Made by a program: the position numbers and the translations under genes | From: M30B19 sp041741535 | GTDB lineage: Bacteria; Planctomycetota; Planctomycetia; Pirellulales; Pirellulaceae | Direction of reading: 5' to 3' | NCBI GenBank assembly: GCA_041741535.1 | Contig: JBGSJV010000015.1 | Coordinates: forward strand, 1 to 64,000 | Length of the DNA stretch: 64,000 bases | Shown here: one piece after another, positions 18,004 to 25,634 of the stretch | How the letters are laid out: the number at the start of each line of letters is the position of its first letter | Position numbering within the stretch: position 1 is the stretch's first letter | The notes under the pieces: model-generated | Database searches by the model: none | Told to the model about the DNA's origin: nothing | Seen by the model: the letters and a program-made list of their open reading frames with translations, nothing else

Positions 18004-18373
18004 AGGACGAACCTCCAAACAACCCTCACTTGTATCACCTTCATCTAGGTCGCCAATCGCCCGCGACAATCAAATGCAAGCTCGGCACCGCCCGGTTCCT
18101 TGTCGCTCGCGACCAGCGATGCCGATCCTAACGGTTGTAATGAATAGGCTTCTCATCAGCCAACCTTTGCCTGGCCGAATGGTATTGCGGTCAACGGTGA
18201 CGCAGAGCAACGCGGGTCGGAGGCCCCACTTGCCCAATTGTTGATGCATGTCGCCCAGCATTGCATCGCCGAGCATGTGGCTAGCGAATGCACCCCTTCG
18301 CCGAACGGTATTGCGGTATATCCACACGGAGAGAAAACGGATTCCGCCTTGGCTCTTTTAAAGTAGAGCAACA
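18004..18373. other. intergenic stretch with a repeated 18-mer
   Basis: No gene is seen. An 18-mer (GCCGAATGGTATTGCGGT at 18174-18191, and the same with one change at 18300-18317) occurs twice, 126 bp apart. This may be a dispersed element or a binding site pair; no second copy elsewhere in the window was noticed. Confidence 0.4.
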
Positions 18374-18412
18374 AAAAAGCGTGAGCGCCAATAACTTGCA
18401 CGCTCACGCTTC
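18374..18412 (-). terminator. intrinsic terminator of the CBS protein gene
   Basis: Arms AAGCGTGAGCG (18378-18388) and CGCTCACGCTT (18402-18412) form an 11-bp perfect stem, followed on the minus strand by six Ts. A second hairpin (9-bp arms at 18423-18431 and 18441-18449) lies between it and the stop codon. Confidence 0.85.
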
Positions 18413-18458
18413 TCAAGCAGCTAAACGCCCGCGACGCGCCCGGGCGTTTGGCTTGCTA

Positions 18459-18875
18459 TTACAGTTCGGCCAAGAACCGAATCAAGTCCGTCGAGGTCAC
18501 AATGCCAACCAGCTTGTCGCCATCCACAACTGGCAAAGCATGAAAATTACCTTCGCCCAAAATTCTCGCAGCATCACGCACCGTCCCGTGTAAGGAGACC
18601 GATACGGGGTTCGCCGACATCAGGCCAGTCACGGTGTAAGTGTGATCCAAGAGCGCGTCCAGTTGTCGACCGTCTTGATTACCAAACTCACCAAACGACA
18701 CTCGGAGCAAATCCGACCAACTGATTATCCCAACCAACTTGCCACCACTGACGACCGGCACGTGATGAATGCCTTGTTCCTCAATGATCTTTTTAACCGT
18801 CGACACCGGTTCACCTTCGTGGACGCTGATCGGCGAGGTGCTCATCACTTTGCTAATGGGTTCGTTCTTTTTCAT
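18459..18875 (-). CDS. two-CBS-domain protein
   Basis: The 138-residue cytosolic protein consists of a single CBS pair. Domain one spans about residues 8-62 (VMSTSPISVHEGEPVSTV ... GIISWSDLL) and domain two about 82-135 (LMSANPVSVSLHGTVRDA ... GIVTSTDLIRFL). Each carries the typical 'HVPVV/HALPVVDG.LVGI.s..DL' core. Stand-alone pairs like this bind adenine nucleotides and tune a partner enzyme or transporter, but the partner is not visible here. AAAGG precedes the ATG by 7 nt. The gene is bounded downstream by two hairpins and appears to be monocistronic. Confidence 0.92.
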   Translation of the reverse strand: MKKNEPISKVMSTSPISVHEGEPVSTVKKIIEEQGIHHVPVVSGGKLVGIISWSDLLRVSFGEFGNQDGRQLDALLDHTYTVTGLMSANPVSVSLHGTVRDAARILGEGNFHALPVVDGDKLVGIVTSTDLIRFLAEL

Positions 18876-19103
18876 TCGAGCCTTTCTTCAATTCGGAAAT
18901 ACACGTTGGGTCACAACACCAGCACCTACGTGCAATTCCAGTGCCAGGAATGAACATCTCGTTAGTTTGCAGTTTTTACCGCAATCCAGGCGGCATGGTG
19001 GGGATGCTCGTGTCTTCGCTGGCGCGATACGTGCGGAAACGCGCGATAGTGTGCGGTGGCAGCATCGTCCGCGGCCCACCAGCGGTTTCGACGAGGACAC
19101 CAT

Positions 19104-20381
19104 CTACTTCAACAACAGTTTTGGCAGCCACAAGCTCAGGGCTGGGACATAGGTCACGATCATCAAGGTCACAAACAGAGGCAGAAGGAACGGCAGCGTC
19201 CCCGTAATAACCCGCTGCACGGACGTGCCCGTAACGGAACTGAGCACAAACAACACGAGACCAACGGGCGGCGTTAGCAGCCCGATCACCAAATTCAAGA
19301 TCATGATGACCCCCAAATGCAAGGGATCTACACCGTACTCGCGAGCGGCCGGCATGAGAATTGGCACCATGATCAACAGCGCAGCGACCGGCTCCAACAA
19401 CATCCCGACCACCAACAAACTGATATTCACGAGCAACAGAAATACATAAGGATTGTCTGTCAGACTAGTTAATAACGCGGTCACTGCCTGCGGCCCTTGC
19501 TCGCGCGCGATGATCCAACCAAATAGACTGGCGGCGGCCACAATCAACATGATCGAACCGGTCGTGCTGGTGGTCGCTTGCAATGATTCGCGAAGGGATT
19601 TCCAAGATAACGATCGAAACAGGCCGCTTAAGACGATGACATACGCCGCTGCTACCGCGGCCGCTTCAGTTGGCGTCGTCACACCGCCCAAGATTCCACC
19701 CAAAATAATCACGGGCGTCAACAATATCGGTGCTGCCTGATACGCGGCACTTGCCAGCCGAGTTCCTTGCACCTCATCCGTTTCTGGCAACGGGTGTCGC
19801 GCCGCGTAGATTGCGACCGAGACACATAAGATCGCGGTCAATACCAATGCCGGGACAATACTAGCAAAGAACAACCCACCGACCGAAACACCAGCCGCCA
19901 CCGCATAAATGATTGCCGGGATGCTGGGCGGCATCATCGGGCCAATCAACGACGACGCACCTGTCAAACCCAGCGCGAAGCCTTCGTCATAGCCGCGTTT
20001 CTTCATCGCGGGGACCAACACGGAACCCAAGCCCGCCGCATCCGCCACCGCCGCCCCACTCATCCACGAAAACAACAAGCTGCTAATCACATTGACATAG
20101 CCCAAGCTGCCCGGAACTCTCTTTAACAAACAGAGCAAAAACCGAAACAAGCGATCCGCCAACCCGCCGGCATTGCTCACATAACCAGTCAAAATAAATA
20201 GCGGCACCGCCAAAAGTGGGAACGAATCCAAGCCCGACATTGTCCGTTGCAACGCCACACCCAAGGTGATATCCGGCGAGAACGAAACATACAACAAACA
20301 CGGCAGCAACATACTGAAGGCCACCGGCACTCTCAGAAACAACAAGACCAACATGCCCACAATCAGCAGTCCCAATGTCAT
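19104..20381 (-). CDS. dctM: TRAP transporter large membrane subunit
   Basis: The 425-residue protein has about twelve hydrophobic segments and the DctM signatures SFPLLAVPLFILTGYVSNAGG, SGAAVADAAGLGSVLVPAMKK and GASSLIGPMMPPSIPAIIY. It is the catalytic half of a tripartite ATP-independent periplasmic transporter, driven by a sodium or proton gradient and importing a carboxylate or sugar acid delivered by DctP. Its start overlaps the stop of dctQ by ATGA, which implies translational coupling. It is last of a four-gene unit. Substrate is unknown. Confidence 0.95.
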   Translation of the reverse strand: MTLGLLIVGMLVLLFLRVPVAFSMLLPCLLYVSFSPDITLGVALQRTMSGLDSFPLLAVPLFILTGYVSNAGGLADRLFRFLLCLLKRVPGSLGYVNVISSLLFSWMSGAAVADAAGLGSVLVPAMKKRGYDEGFALGLTGASSLIGPMMPPSIPAIIYAVAAGVSVGGLFFASIVPALVLTAILCVSVAIYAARHPLPETDEVQGTRLASAAYQAAPILLTPVIILGGILGGVTTPTEAAAVAAAYVIVLSGLFRSLSWKSLRESLQATTSTTGSIMLIVAAASLFGWIIAREQGPQAVTALLTSLTDNPYVFLLLVNISLLVVGMLLEPVAALLIMVPILMPAAREYGVDPLHLGVIMILNLVIGLLTPPVGLVLFVLSSVTGTSVQRVITGTLPFLLPLFVTLMIVTYVPALSLWLPKLLLK

Positions 20382-20944
20382 TGTGGACCTCGCTTGGCAG
20401 ATTCGTCGCCCCGTCGCTCATCCCAACTCAGTTGCAGCGTCTCGTCGATCTCGGTCGCGGTATCGTTCTTCATCACTTGTCCCGACCAAACGGCCCAGGC
20501 ATGAACCAACGAGTGGAACGCCATCAATAGGAGCCCCAGGCTAACGCCGCCATACCAATAACTCTTTGCGACTCCCAAGGCGGGCGAACCCACGGGATGC
20601 ACAAACCACACAAAGCGCAAGCTGCCCAAACACAGGAGCAAACAGGTCGAAGCCACAAAGACATAAACAAATAGATCGGCTCGTGCACGCCACACGGGGC
20701 CCACGCGAGTCGACCACAAGTCAACGGCCAAATGTCGACGCTGGGCCATGATGTAAGCCGCCGCCAAAAACGTCATCCAGATCAACCCCAAGCGACACAG
20801 TTCCTCGCTCCAGGAAAACGGGGCTCGAAAAATGTAGCGAGCCACTACCTGCGCGAACATCGTGCCCAAAATCCCGACCAGGATCAACACTGCCAACAAC
20901 TGCTCCAGCCAAATTAGACCGCGATTCAATCGTTCCATGTTCAC
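20378..20944 (-). CDS. dctQ: TRAP transporter small membrane subunit
   Basis: The 188-residue protein has four membrane segments, beginning LEQLLAVLILVGILGTMFAQVVARY, and the DctQ-type stretch PFSWSEELCRLGLIWMTFLAAAY followed by RRHLAVDL. It joins DctM to the substrate-binding protein. GTG at 20944 overlaps the dctP stop (GTGA); an ATG two codons later is equally possible. A hydrophilic tail of about 45 residues (ending near LSWDERRGDESAKRG) extends beyond the usual subunit. Confidence 0.93.
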   Translation of the reverse strand: MNMERLNRGLIWLEQLLAVLILVGILGTMFAQVVARYIFRAPFSWSEELCRLGLIWMTFLAAAYIMAQRRHLAVDLWSTRVGPVWRARADLFVYVFVASTCLLLCLGSLRFVWFVHPVGSPALGVAKSYWYGGVSLGLLLMAFHSLVHAWAVWSGQVMKNDTATEIDETLQLSWDERRGDESAKRGPQ

Positions 20945-22002
20945 CGCGATTCTGCCGGGGGCGAACTGATAGGAATGTTGGCAGTTGCCGGGTCAGCGGC
21001 ATAAGTTGCCTCGGCCCGCATCGCCGAGATTTCGCGATACAAATCGCTGAACGCATAACCCGACGAAAAATGATCGCGACAGCGAGTACGAAACGCGGCA
21101 AGATCAACATCGTCGACAATCTTCATCGTTTGATCGACGCGCCATTGGGCCAACAACTCCGCTTCCTCGGCCAAGCTCTTGCGATGGACTTCATCGCCCA
21201 ATTGAACAATCACCGTTTGCAGAGCCTGCTGCTCGGAGGCACTCAACCGATCCCAAGTTCGCTCGTTGATCAAGATCTGAATGGACGATTGGATATGACC
21301 GGTGAGGCAAAGATAGTCCTGGACCTCTTGGAAGCCCATGGTGCGAATCACGGCGATGGGGTTCTCTTGACCATCAGCAATCCCTTGTTGCAGTGCCAAA
21401 TACACTTCGCCAAACGGAACCGGCAAAGGCCGCGCTCCCAAGGCGCGGCCGGAATCCTGCCAGATCTTTGCACCAGGCAAACGCAACCGAAAATCCGCCA
21501 GGTCAGCCGGTGATCGGATGGGCCGATTTGCCGTCACGTGTCGCGACCCATAAGCCCACGTATCCAACACGCGTACACCGTACTTCAGCCGCAACTGCTC
21601 CCAATGCGGAGCCATGATCGGGCCTTTCGCGACCTCCAACATATGATCCAAGTCACGGAACACGTAGGCGGCATCAAAAACACCAATCGGTGGATGCCAC
21701 ATGCCTAAGAATGAGGGGCCCGCGATCGCCAACTCCAATTCGCCAGCCACCAACTGCTCGAGAAGCTCTGCTTCATTCCCCAATTGGGCCGCTGGATAGA
21801 CCGCGACCCTCAGCGGCGTTCCCGCCGCTTGCAACCGTTCTTGCAAGGCGGCTGTGCCGTAGTGATGGGTTGGGGAGTGCACCTCGTAGACATGCGCCAA
21901 CTTGAGCGATGGCGCACCCGTTTCGGAATGTTCGGTGTGGCAACCAAACATCATCGAAACGATCGACGCCACTGCCAAGCATAACCAACCGCGCGGCTTC
22001 AT
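20941..22002 (-). CDS. dctP: TRAP transporter substrate-binding lipoprotein
   Basis: The 353-residue protein is a DctP-family binding protein with a lipoprotein signal (SIVSMMFGC; Cys at residue 21), which tethers it to the membrane. Typical blocks include LKLAHVYEVHSPTHHYG, VAVYPAAQLGNEAELLEQL, the substrate-contacting FRLRLPGAKIWQDSGRALGA with the conserved Arg, and LALQQGIADGQENPI. The Arg usually binds a carboxylate. It is the second gene of a unit running 22623-19104. No catabolic genes are adjacent to name the substrate. Confidence 0.94.
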   Translation of the reverse strand: MKPRGWLCLAVASIVSMMFGCHTEHSETGAPSLKLAHVYEVHSPTHHYGTAALQERLQAAGTPLRVAVYPAAQLGNEAELLEQLVAGELELAIAGPSFLGMWHPPIGVFDAAYVFRDLDHMLEVAKGPIMAPHWEQLRLKYGVRVLDTWAYGSRHVTANRPIRSPADLADFRLRLPGAKIWQDSGRALGARPLPVPFGEVYLALQQGIADGQENPIAVIRTMGFQEVQDYLCLTGHIQSSIQILINERTWDRLSASEQQALQTVIVQLGDEVHRKSLAEEAELLAQWRVDQTMKIVDDVDLAAFRTRCRDHFSSGYAFSDLYREISAMRAEATYAADPATANIPISSPPAESR

Positions 22003-22008
22003 CAGTGG

Positions 22009-22623
22009 TTATTGATCGCGTGTCGCCAACGGACTGCGCACCGTTCCCGCAAACACTAGGTTCATCGGCCCTTGCTGACCAGCGCCACGGGCCGCCATTG
22101 GCTGAGCCCAATTAAATGAGAAACCGCCGACCTTACCTGAATTCCCTTCGGCAACATAAACCACACATTGAGCTGGCCGCGCGTTCCCAGCTTGCCCCGC
22201 GCGATTTGGCAACATGCCGGTCGTCATCACAAAGTCGAATTCACCATTGATCCCCAAACCCAATTGGGCCGGGACATTCGTAGCGTACTCGGCCATCAGC
22301 CCCATCGTCCTGGGATCCAACACCCAACAGAACATGGTGCCCGTCTGATGATCCAACGCAAAGATTCCTTCCACGCCATCACTGATCATCCCGGACGCCA
22401 GAGACACCTTGCTGCCACGCGAAGCCGAATCCAACCAGGCCGGCGATGAGGCGATGCCGGACGATTCGACCACGTTCAACAACCGGTTGGAGTCCACGAC
22501 CGCCGAGTGCTTTTCCGACTTCCCACCGAATTGGGCAATGCCATAACCGCAGACCAGCCCGGTCAGGACCAAGCCCCAAACCGCCAAGCGACTTTGCCAA
22601 CGAGCCGAAAGTTCCAATTTCAT
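22009..22623 (-). CDS. membrane-anchored protein of unknown function in the TRAP operon
   Basis: The protein has 204 residues. One hydrophobic anchor (residues about 12-31, LAVWGLVLTGLVCGYGIAQF) precedes a soluble domain with a Gly/Ala-rich end (GFSFNWAQPMAARGAGQQG). Segments such as GIFALDHQTGTMFCWVLDP and FDFVMTTGMLPNRA suggest a beta-rich fold, but no family was recognised. It precedes dctP by 6 nt, so it is almost certainly co-transcribed with the TRAP genes; whether it works with the transporter is unknown. The ATG at 22623 was chosen over more upstream in-frame codons because those encode an implausible basic leader. Confidence 0.65.
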   Translation of the reverse strand: MKLELSARWQSRLAVWGLVLTGLVCGYGIAQFGGKSEKHSAVVDSNRLLNVVESSGIASSPAWLDSASRGSKVSLASGMISDGVEGIFALDHQTGTMFCWVLDPRTMGLMAEYATNVPAQLGLGINGEFDFVMTTGMLPNRAGQAGNARPAQCVVYVAEGNSGKVGGFSFNWAQPMAARGAGQQGPMNLVFAGTVRSPLATRDQ

Positions 22624-23619
22624 CCAAGATCTCACTTCGTAATAGCGTTCCAACAAGCAAACATCCAACCGCGCCGAGTCGCCGCGCCCCCTGAATTCTA
22701 TTTCCACGACATTCAAAATGCAAGTTCGAGCAACGAATGAGCGGAAGCGATGAACGGCAGCTTCGGTGTCATGGTCCACGAAACACACAAATGGCACGAA
22801 AACGAAAAAAGAGAGAAAAAATCGCCACCCCTGCCAACCATTCCCCTGCCAAACCTTCCCCTGCCAACGCCACCTCACCTCACCGACGAAAATCCGTTGG
22901 TGACGGCTTGGGCTTACGTGCATACGGCGGTGGTCCCGAATCGACTTCGCGAAAAGTCGTCACTTGGAGCTGAAGCGATTGAAGGTTCCCCAAGCCGAAG
23001 TACACCCAATAGCCCAAGCAGAAATCGCACTCCTCCGCGCGGAATTGGCCGAACTTCGCCACGAAAAAAGTGCGAGCACAAACACACAAGGCCCCTGAGT
23101 CGCAAGAATGCTGAGTTACAGGAAATTTGAGTCGCAACGATCGCGACCCGGCAACCCTCGCGAGTCTTCAACAAGCATCAGGGGAGGTTCCCGAGAATCC
23201 CTGCAGGTTTTCGATTCCTACTTTCATTTCAACGACCGCTCCTCGCCTGTCTCCAGAACCTTTGGGCACTGGCATGATCCACCACTCGAATATCAGAGTT
23301 GGTTCGATACACCGAAACATCTTCCGCAGTGATAGTTTCATTGTCTGCCAAGTTCTTGTTGGTTCAGGTCGAATCAAAATCGGCGAGCAGCCATGGCGAG
23401 TTCAATCGCAATGGGAGCCGATCTGAAAGTCTGATCAAACAACGTTCTTGGCGGAGCTGCCAACAGTGGTCCCGTTGTCGGTTCGACAAATACGGTTTGT
23501 CGAACTGACGTCTTCGGATGTTTGAAACTCGAACACGGATGTTTCGCTCCTTCTCGACGTGATGTGCATGTAAATGAACTCTCGTTCTGTACATCGCAAT
23601 GTCGGCTGGGAGAAGACCA
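22624..23619. other. gene-poor stretch with a short tandem repeat
   Basis: No credible long gene lies here. A basic 60-codon frame at 22791-22973 (MARKRKKREKIATPA...) and, out of frame just after it, an unstarted coiled-coil segment (AEIALLRAELAELRHEK, about 23015-23075) may be remains of one frameshifted gene. CCCCTGCCAA occurs three times at a 15-17-bp spacing between 22828 and 22870. The palindrome at 23481-23505 lies at the far end. Confidence 0.4.
23481..23505. promoter_or_regulatory. perfect palindrome upstream of the CsbD cluster
   Basis: GTTCGACAAA (23481-23490) and TTTGTCGAAC (23496-23505) are exact complements around a 5-nt centre. The palindrome lies 115 bp before a short coding frame and about 200 bp before the CsbD gene. 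It has no T tract, so an operator is more likely than a terminator. Confidence 0.45.
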
Positions 23620-23685
23620 TGACCAGGAAGAAAGTCGCCAGGCGTATGTTGCGCTTCGGGACACGCACGACAACAGCTAAATGAG
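23620..23685 (+). CDS. possible 21-residue basic leader peptide
   Basis: The frame ATG ACC AGG AAG AAA ... TGA encodes MTRKKVARRMLRFGTRTTTA plus Lys. GGGAG lies 6 nt before the ATG, a good ribosome site, and the frame ends 17 nt before the CsbD start. It has nine basic residues and no acidic one. It could be a real microprotein, a translational leader controlling the CsbD gene, or chance. Confidence 0.3.
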
Positions 23686-23702
23686 AAAGTAAACACGAAC
23701 CA

Positions 23703-24122
23703 ATGATCAACCAACAAACGCTCCAGGGAAACTGGAAAGAGATCCAAGGAAAGTTAAAAAGCAAATGGGGTTCGCTGACGGACGATGACGTGATGGAGTT
23801 TGACGGCAACGTTGAGCAACTGATGGGCCGGCTCCAAAAAAAGACAGGCGCTGGTCGCGAAAGCATTGAAAAGTTCTTCGACCAATTCGCTTCCAATGGT
23901 GCTTCCACCGTTAGCCGTGCCGGTGAAGCGGTCCGAGAGTACGCTCAACAAGCGACCGAAGCTGTCCAAGAAACGTCGCAACAGGCGTTGGACTCCGTTC
24001 GGGAAGGGTATGCCGAGGTCGAAGGGATGGTGCGGCAAAGCCCCGCTCAATCCATGGCGTACTGCTTCGGTGCAGGTGTGCTGATGGGCGTCGTGATCAA
24101 TTTGTTTTTCCGCTGGCGTTAG
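23703..24122 (+). CDS. CsbD-like stress protein with C-terminal membrane anchor
   Basis: The protein has 139 residues. Residues 1-55 match the CsbD fold (GNWKEIQGKLKSKWG, then DDDVMEFDGNVEQLMGRLQ). A long amphipathic helix (about 70-115, AGEAVREYAQQATEAVQE) follows, then a short membrane segment SMAYCFGAGVLMGVVINLFF. This CsbD-plus-anchor layout combines the CsbD domain with an ElaB/YqjD-like tail, which ties the protein to the inner membrane. CsbD proteins are induced by general stress; function is poorly known. It begins a run of five same-strand envelope genes. Confidence 0.88.
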   Translation: MINQQTLQGNWKEIQGKLKSKWGSLTDDDVMEFDGNVEQLMGRLQKKTGAGRESIEKFFDQFASNGASTVSRAGEAVREYAQQATEAVQETSQQALDSVREGYAEVEGMVRQSPAQSMAYCFGAGVLMGVVINLFFRWR

Positions 24123-24238
24123 TCAACCACTGGAATGAGTCGGAACGTGGGCCGGCGATGGGTTGTCGCTTTGCCCACAGTGGTCTCGCTGGCCACGCCT
24201 CAAGTACGAATCAACAACAGTCTGAGAAAGTTAAGAAC

Positions 24239-24520
24239 ATGAATACGGAACAACTAAAGAGACAGGCCACCAAGTCAGTGGCTTCGGCTCAGGAGAAAAC
24301 TGCAGGAGTTGTCTGCGACTATCCGATGTCATCGGTGCTGGTTGTCTTTGGGATTGGAATTTGGGCTGGTGTCGCGTTGGGTAGCTTCATGCTGGGACCT
24401 CCAGCCCCACCGACGCTGGGCCGACGAACAGAACTCGCTGCCGAGCAATTAGGGCGACAAATGCTGGGCGCGATCGCTGGAGTGTTGCCAGCGTCCTTGG
24501 CGAAACACATTGCGGTCTAG
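24239..24520 (+). CDS. small membrane protein, YqjD-like cluster
   Basis: The protein has 93 residues. A charged N-terminal helix (MNTEQLKRQATKSVASAQEKT) precedes one membrane segment (SSVLVVFGIGIWAGVALGSFML) and an Ala/Gly-rich tail. GTTAAGAAC before the ATG is a weak ribosome site. It sits 116 bp after the CsbD gene. No family motif beyond the amphipathic-helix-plus-anchor layout was found; the context suggests it acts with its neighbours at the membrane. Confidence 0.65.
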   Translation: MNTEQLKRQATKSVASAQEKTAGVVCDYPMSSVLVVFGIGIWAGVALGSFMLGPPAPPTLGRRTELAAEQLGRQMLGAIAGVLPASLAKHIAV

Positions 24521-24554
24521 CCTTGGTGACCAAGCGTCAACCGTGGAGTGTTCC

Positions 24555-24962
24555 ATGCAGCAGGATTCGCCGGAAGCCACAGCCCTCCTTCGTCGGATGG
24601 CGGAAGTGCGGGCTGATTTGGACGATGGTGCTCAGGAAATCGCTGAAAGCGCCCGGGACTTGGGCGAGTGGCGTCATTACGTCAAGTCCTATCCGTGGGT
24701 CTGCATGGGCGTTGCGTGTGTTGTCGGGTACTTGATTGTTCCTCGGCGTCGCGTCGGACCAGAAAATGCCCAACAATTCATGGCGGAATGGATCGAGCAG
24801 AGACGCGAGCTGGCGAATCCCCCGTCGACGCTTGGAGTACTTGGTGCCGTTCGTGCAGTCGCCGGCAATCTACTTTGGAGAAGCGCGGTGTCGTTTGTTG
24901 CACGACGTGCGACCCAGGCGGTTGCAGCGGCGCTCACTTCACCTGCGAAAGAGTCCTCATGA
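24555..24962 (+). CDS. membrane protein of the YqjD-like cluster
   Basis: The 135-residue protein starts at 24555 with GGAG 7 nt upstream. It has an acidic N-terminal helix (MAEVRADLDDGAQEIAESARDLGEWRHYV), a membrane hairpin around YPWVCMGVACVVGYLIV and RRR, and a second weakly hydrophobic Ala-rich stretch near the C-terminus (VSFVARRATQAVAAALTS). The topology is like YqjD/ElaB but longer. Its stop overlaps the next start by ATGA, which implies coupling. Confidence 0.7.
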   Translation: MQQDSPEATALLRRMAEVRADLDDGAQEIAESARDLGEWRHYVKSYPWVCMGVACVVGYLIVPRRRVGPENAQQFMAEWIEQRRELANPPSTLGVLGAVRAVAGNLLWRSAVSFVARRATQAVAAALTSPAKESS

Positions 24963-25171
24963 AGAATCGTATGGCGAACGAACCGTTCCCCGAGCATCCA
25001 CAGGGCCCCGCCCCGCCTTCCAAGCTCGACGCGTTGCTGCCCGCCGCTCGTGAAATGGTCAGGGAAGGTCGACGGCAAGTCGAGATGTACGTGCGGGAGA
25101 ACCCCGTCATAGGAATTGGTGCGGCACTTTGTCTAGGAGTTGTCATCGGATGGATCAGCAAGCGAACGTAA
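24959..25171 (+). CDS. YqjD/ElaB-like small inner-membrane protein
   Basis: The 70-residue protein begins at the ATGA overlap at 24959. A Pro-rich start (PFPEHPQGPAPPS) precedes an amphipathic helix (LLPAAREMVREGRRQVEMYV) and the family signature RENPVIGIGAALCLGVVIGWIS, a C-terminal glycine-rich anchor typical of DUF883 proteins. In E. coli such proteins bind ribosomes at the membrane in stationary phase; here this is inference. It overlaps the next gene by 22 bp. Confidence 0.8.
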   Translation: MKNRMANEPFPEHPQGPAPPSKLDALLPAAREMVREGRRQVEMYVRENPVIGIGAALCLGVVIGWISKRT

Positions 25172-25596
25172 ACGAACGCAATGGCTCGGCCGGCGCGACA
25201 ACGCATGGTTTGGCGTGGGACGTCGGCTCGTTTGCCAACGATGCCCTCACTTTGACGGAGCTACAAACGCAGCTTGTCGCTGCCGACATGCGGGAATACG
25301 GACGCCGTGTTTGGTTTCCGAGTCTACTTTTGCTTGCTGGCACGGCGCTGGGGTTGGCGTTTTTTCCAATCGCGCTGGTGACAATGGCGTTAGCCTTGGT
25401 ACATTTCCTGGCCATGTCCTATTTATTGGCGTTTCTGGTGGTTTCCGTGATCGCGGCGATTGGCAGTGCCGCGTTATGCATTTTCGGTTACAGGATGGTG
25501 CGCGAGCGGGCTGCCGTGTTAAGCCGATCAAGGAACGAACTTCTGCACAACCTTCGGTGGATCAAACGAGTCCTCACCCGCACCCGCTTTACCTAG
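25150..25596 (+). CDS. YqjE/holin-III-like membrane protein
   Basis: The protein has 148 residues. A hydrophilic start of about 55 residues precedes two long hydrophobic segments (SLLLLAGTALGLAFFPIALVTMALALVHF and LLAFLVVSVIAAIGSAALCIFGY) and a basic tail ending in RSRNELLHNLRWIKRVLTRTR. This is the YqjE-type arrangement (phage holin 3/6 superfamily), often next to YqjD. The ATG at 25150 has AGGAG 10 nt upstream. It closes the cluster. Confidence 0.75.
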   Translation: MDQQANVNERNGSAGATTHGLAWDVGSFANDALTLTELQTQLVAADMREYGRRVWFPSLLLLAGTALGLAFFPIALVTMALALVHFLAMSYLLAFLVVSVIAAIGSAALCIFGYRMVRERAAVLSRSRNELLHNLRWIKRVLTRTRFT

Positions 25597-25634
25597 AATC
25601 CACTTTGGCATAACTGGCAATCACAACGACCAAC

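Noticed and set aside
18888..19103. 71-residue frame directly after dctM
   Set aside because: It begins at ATG straight after the dctM stop but has no ribosome site and an irregular, arginine/cysteine-rich composition.
22791..22973. 60-residue basic protein
   Set aside because: No ribosome site and low-complexity composition. It may be a remnant together with the coiled-coil frame after it.
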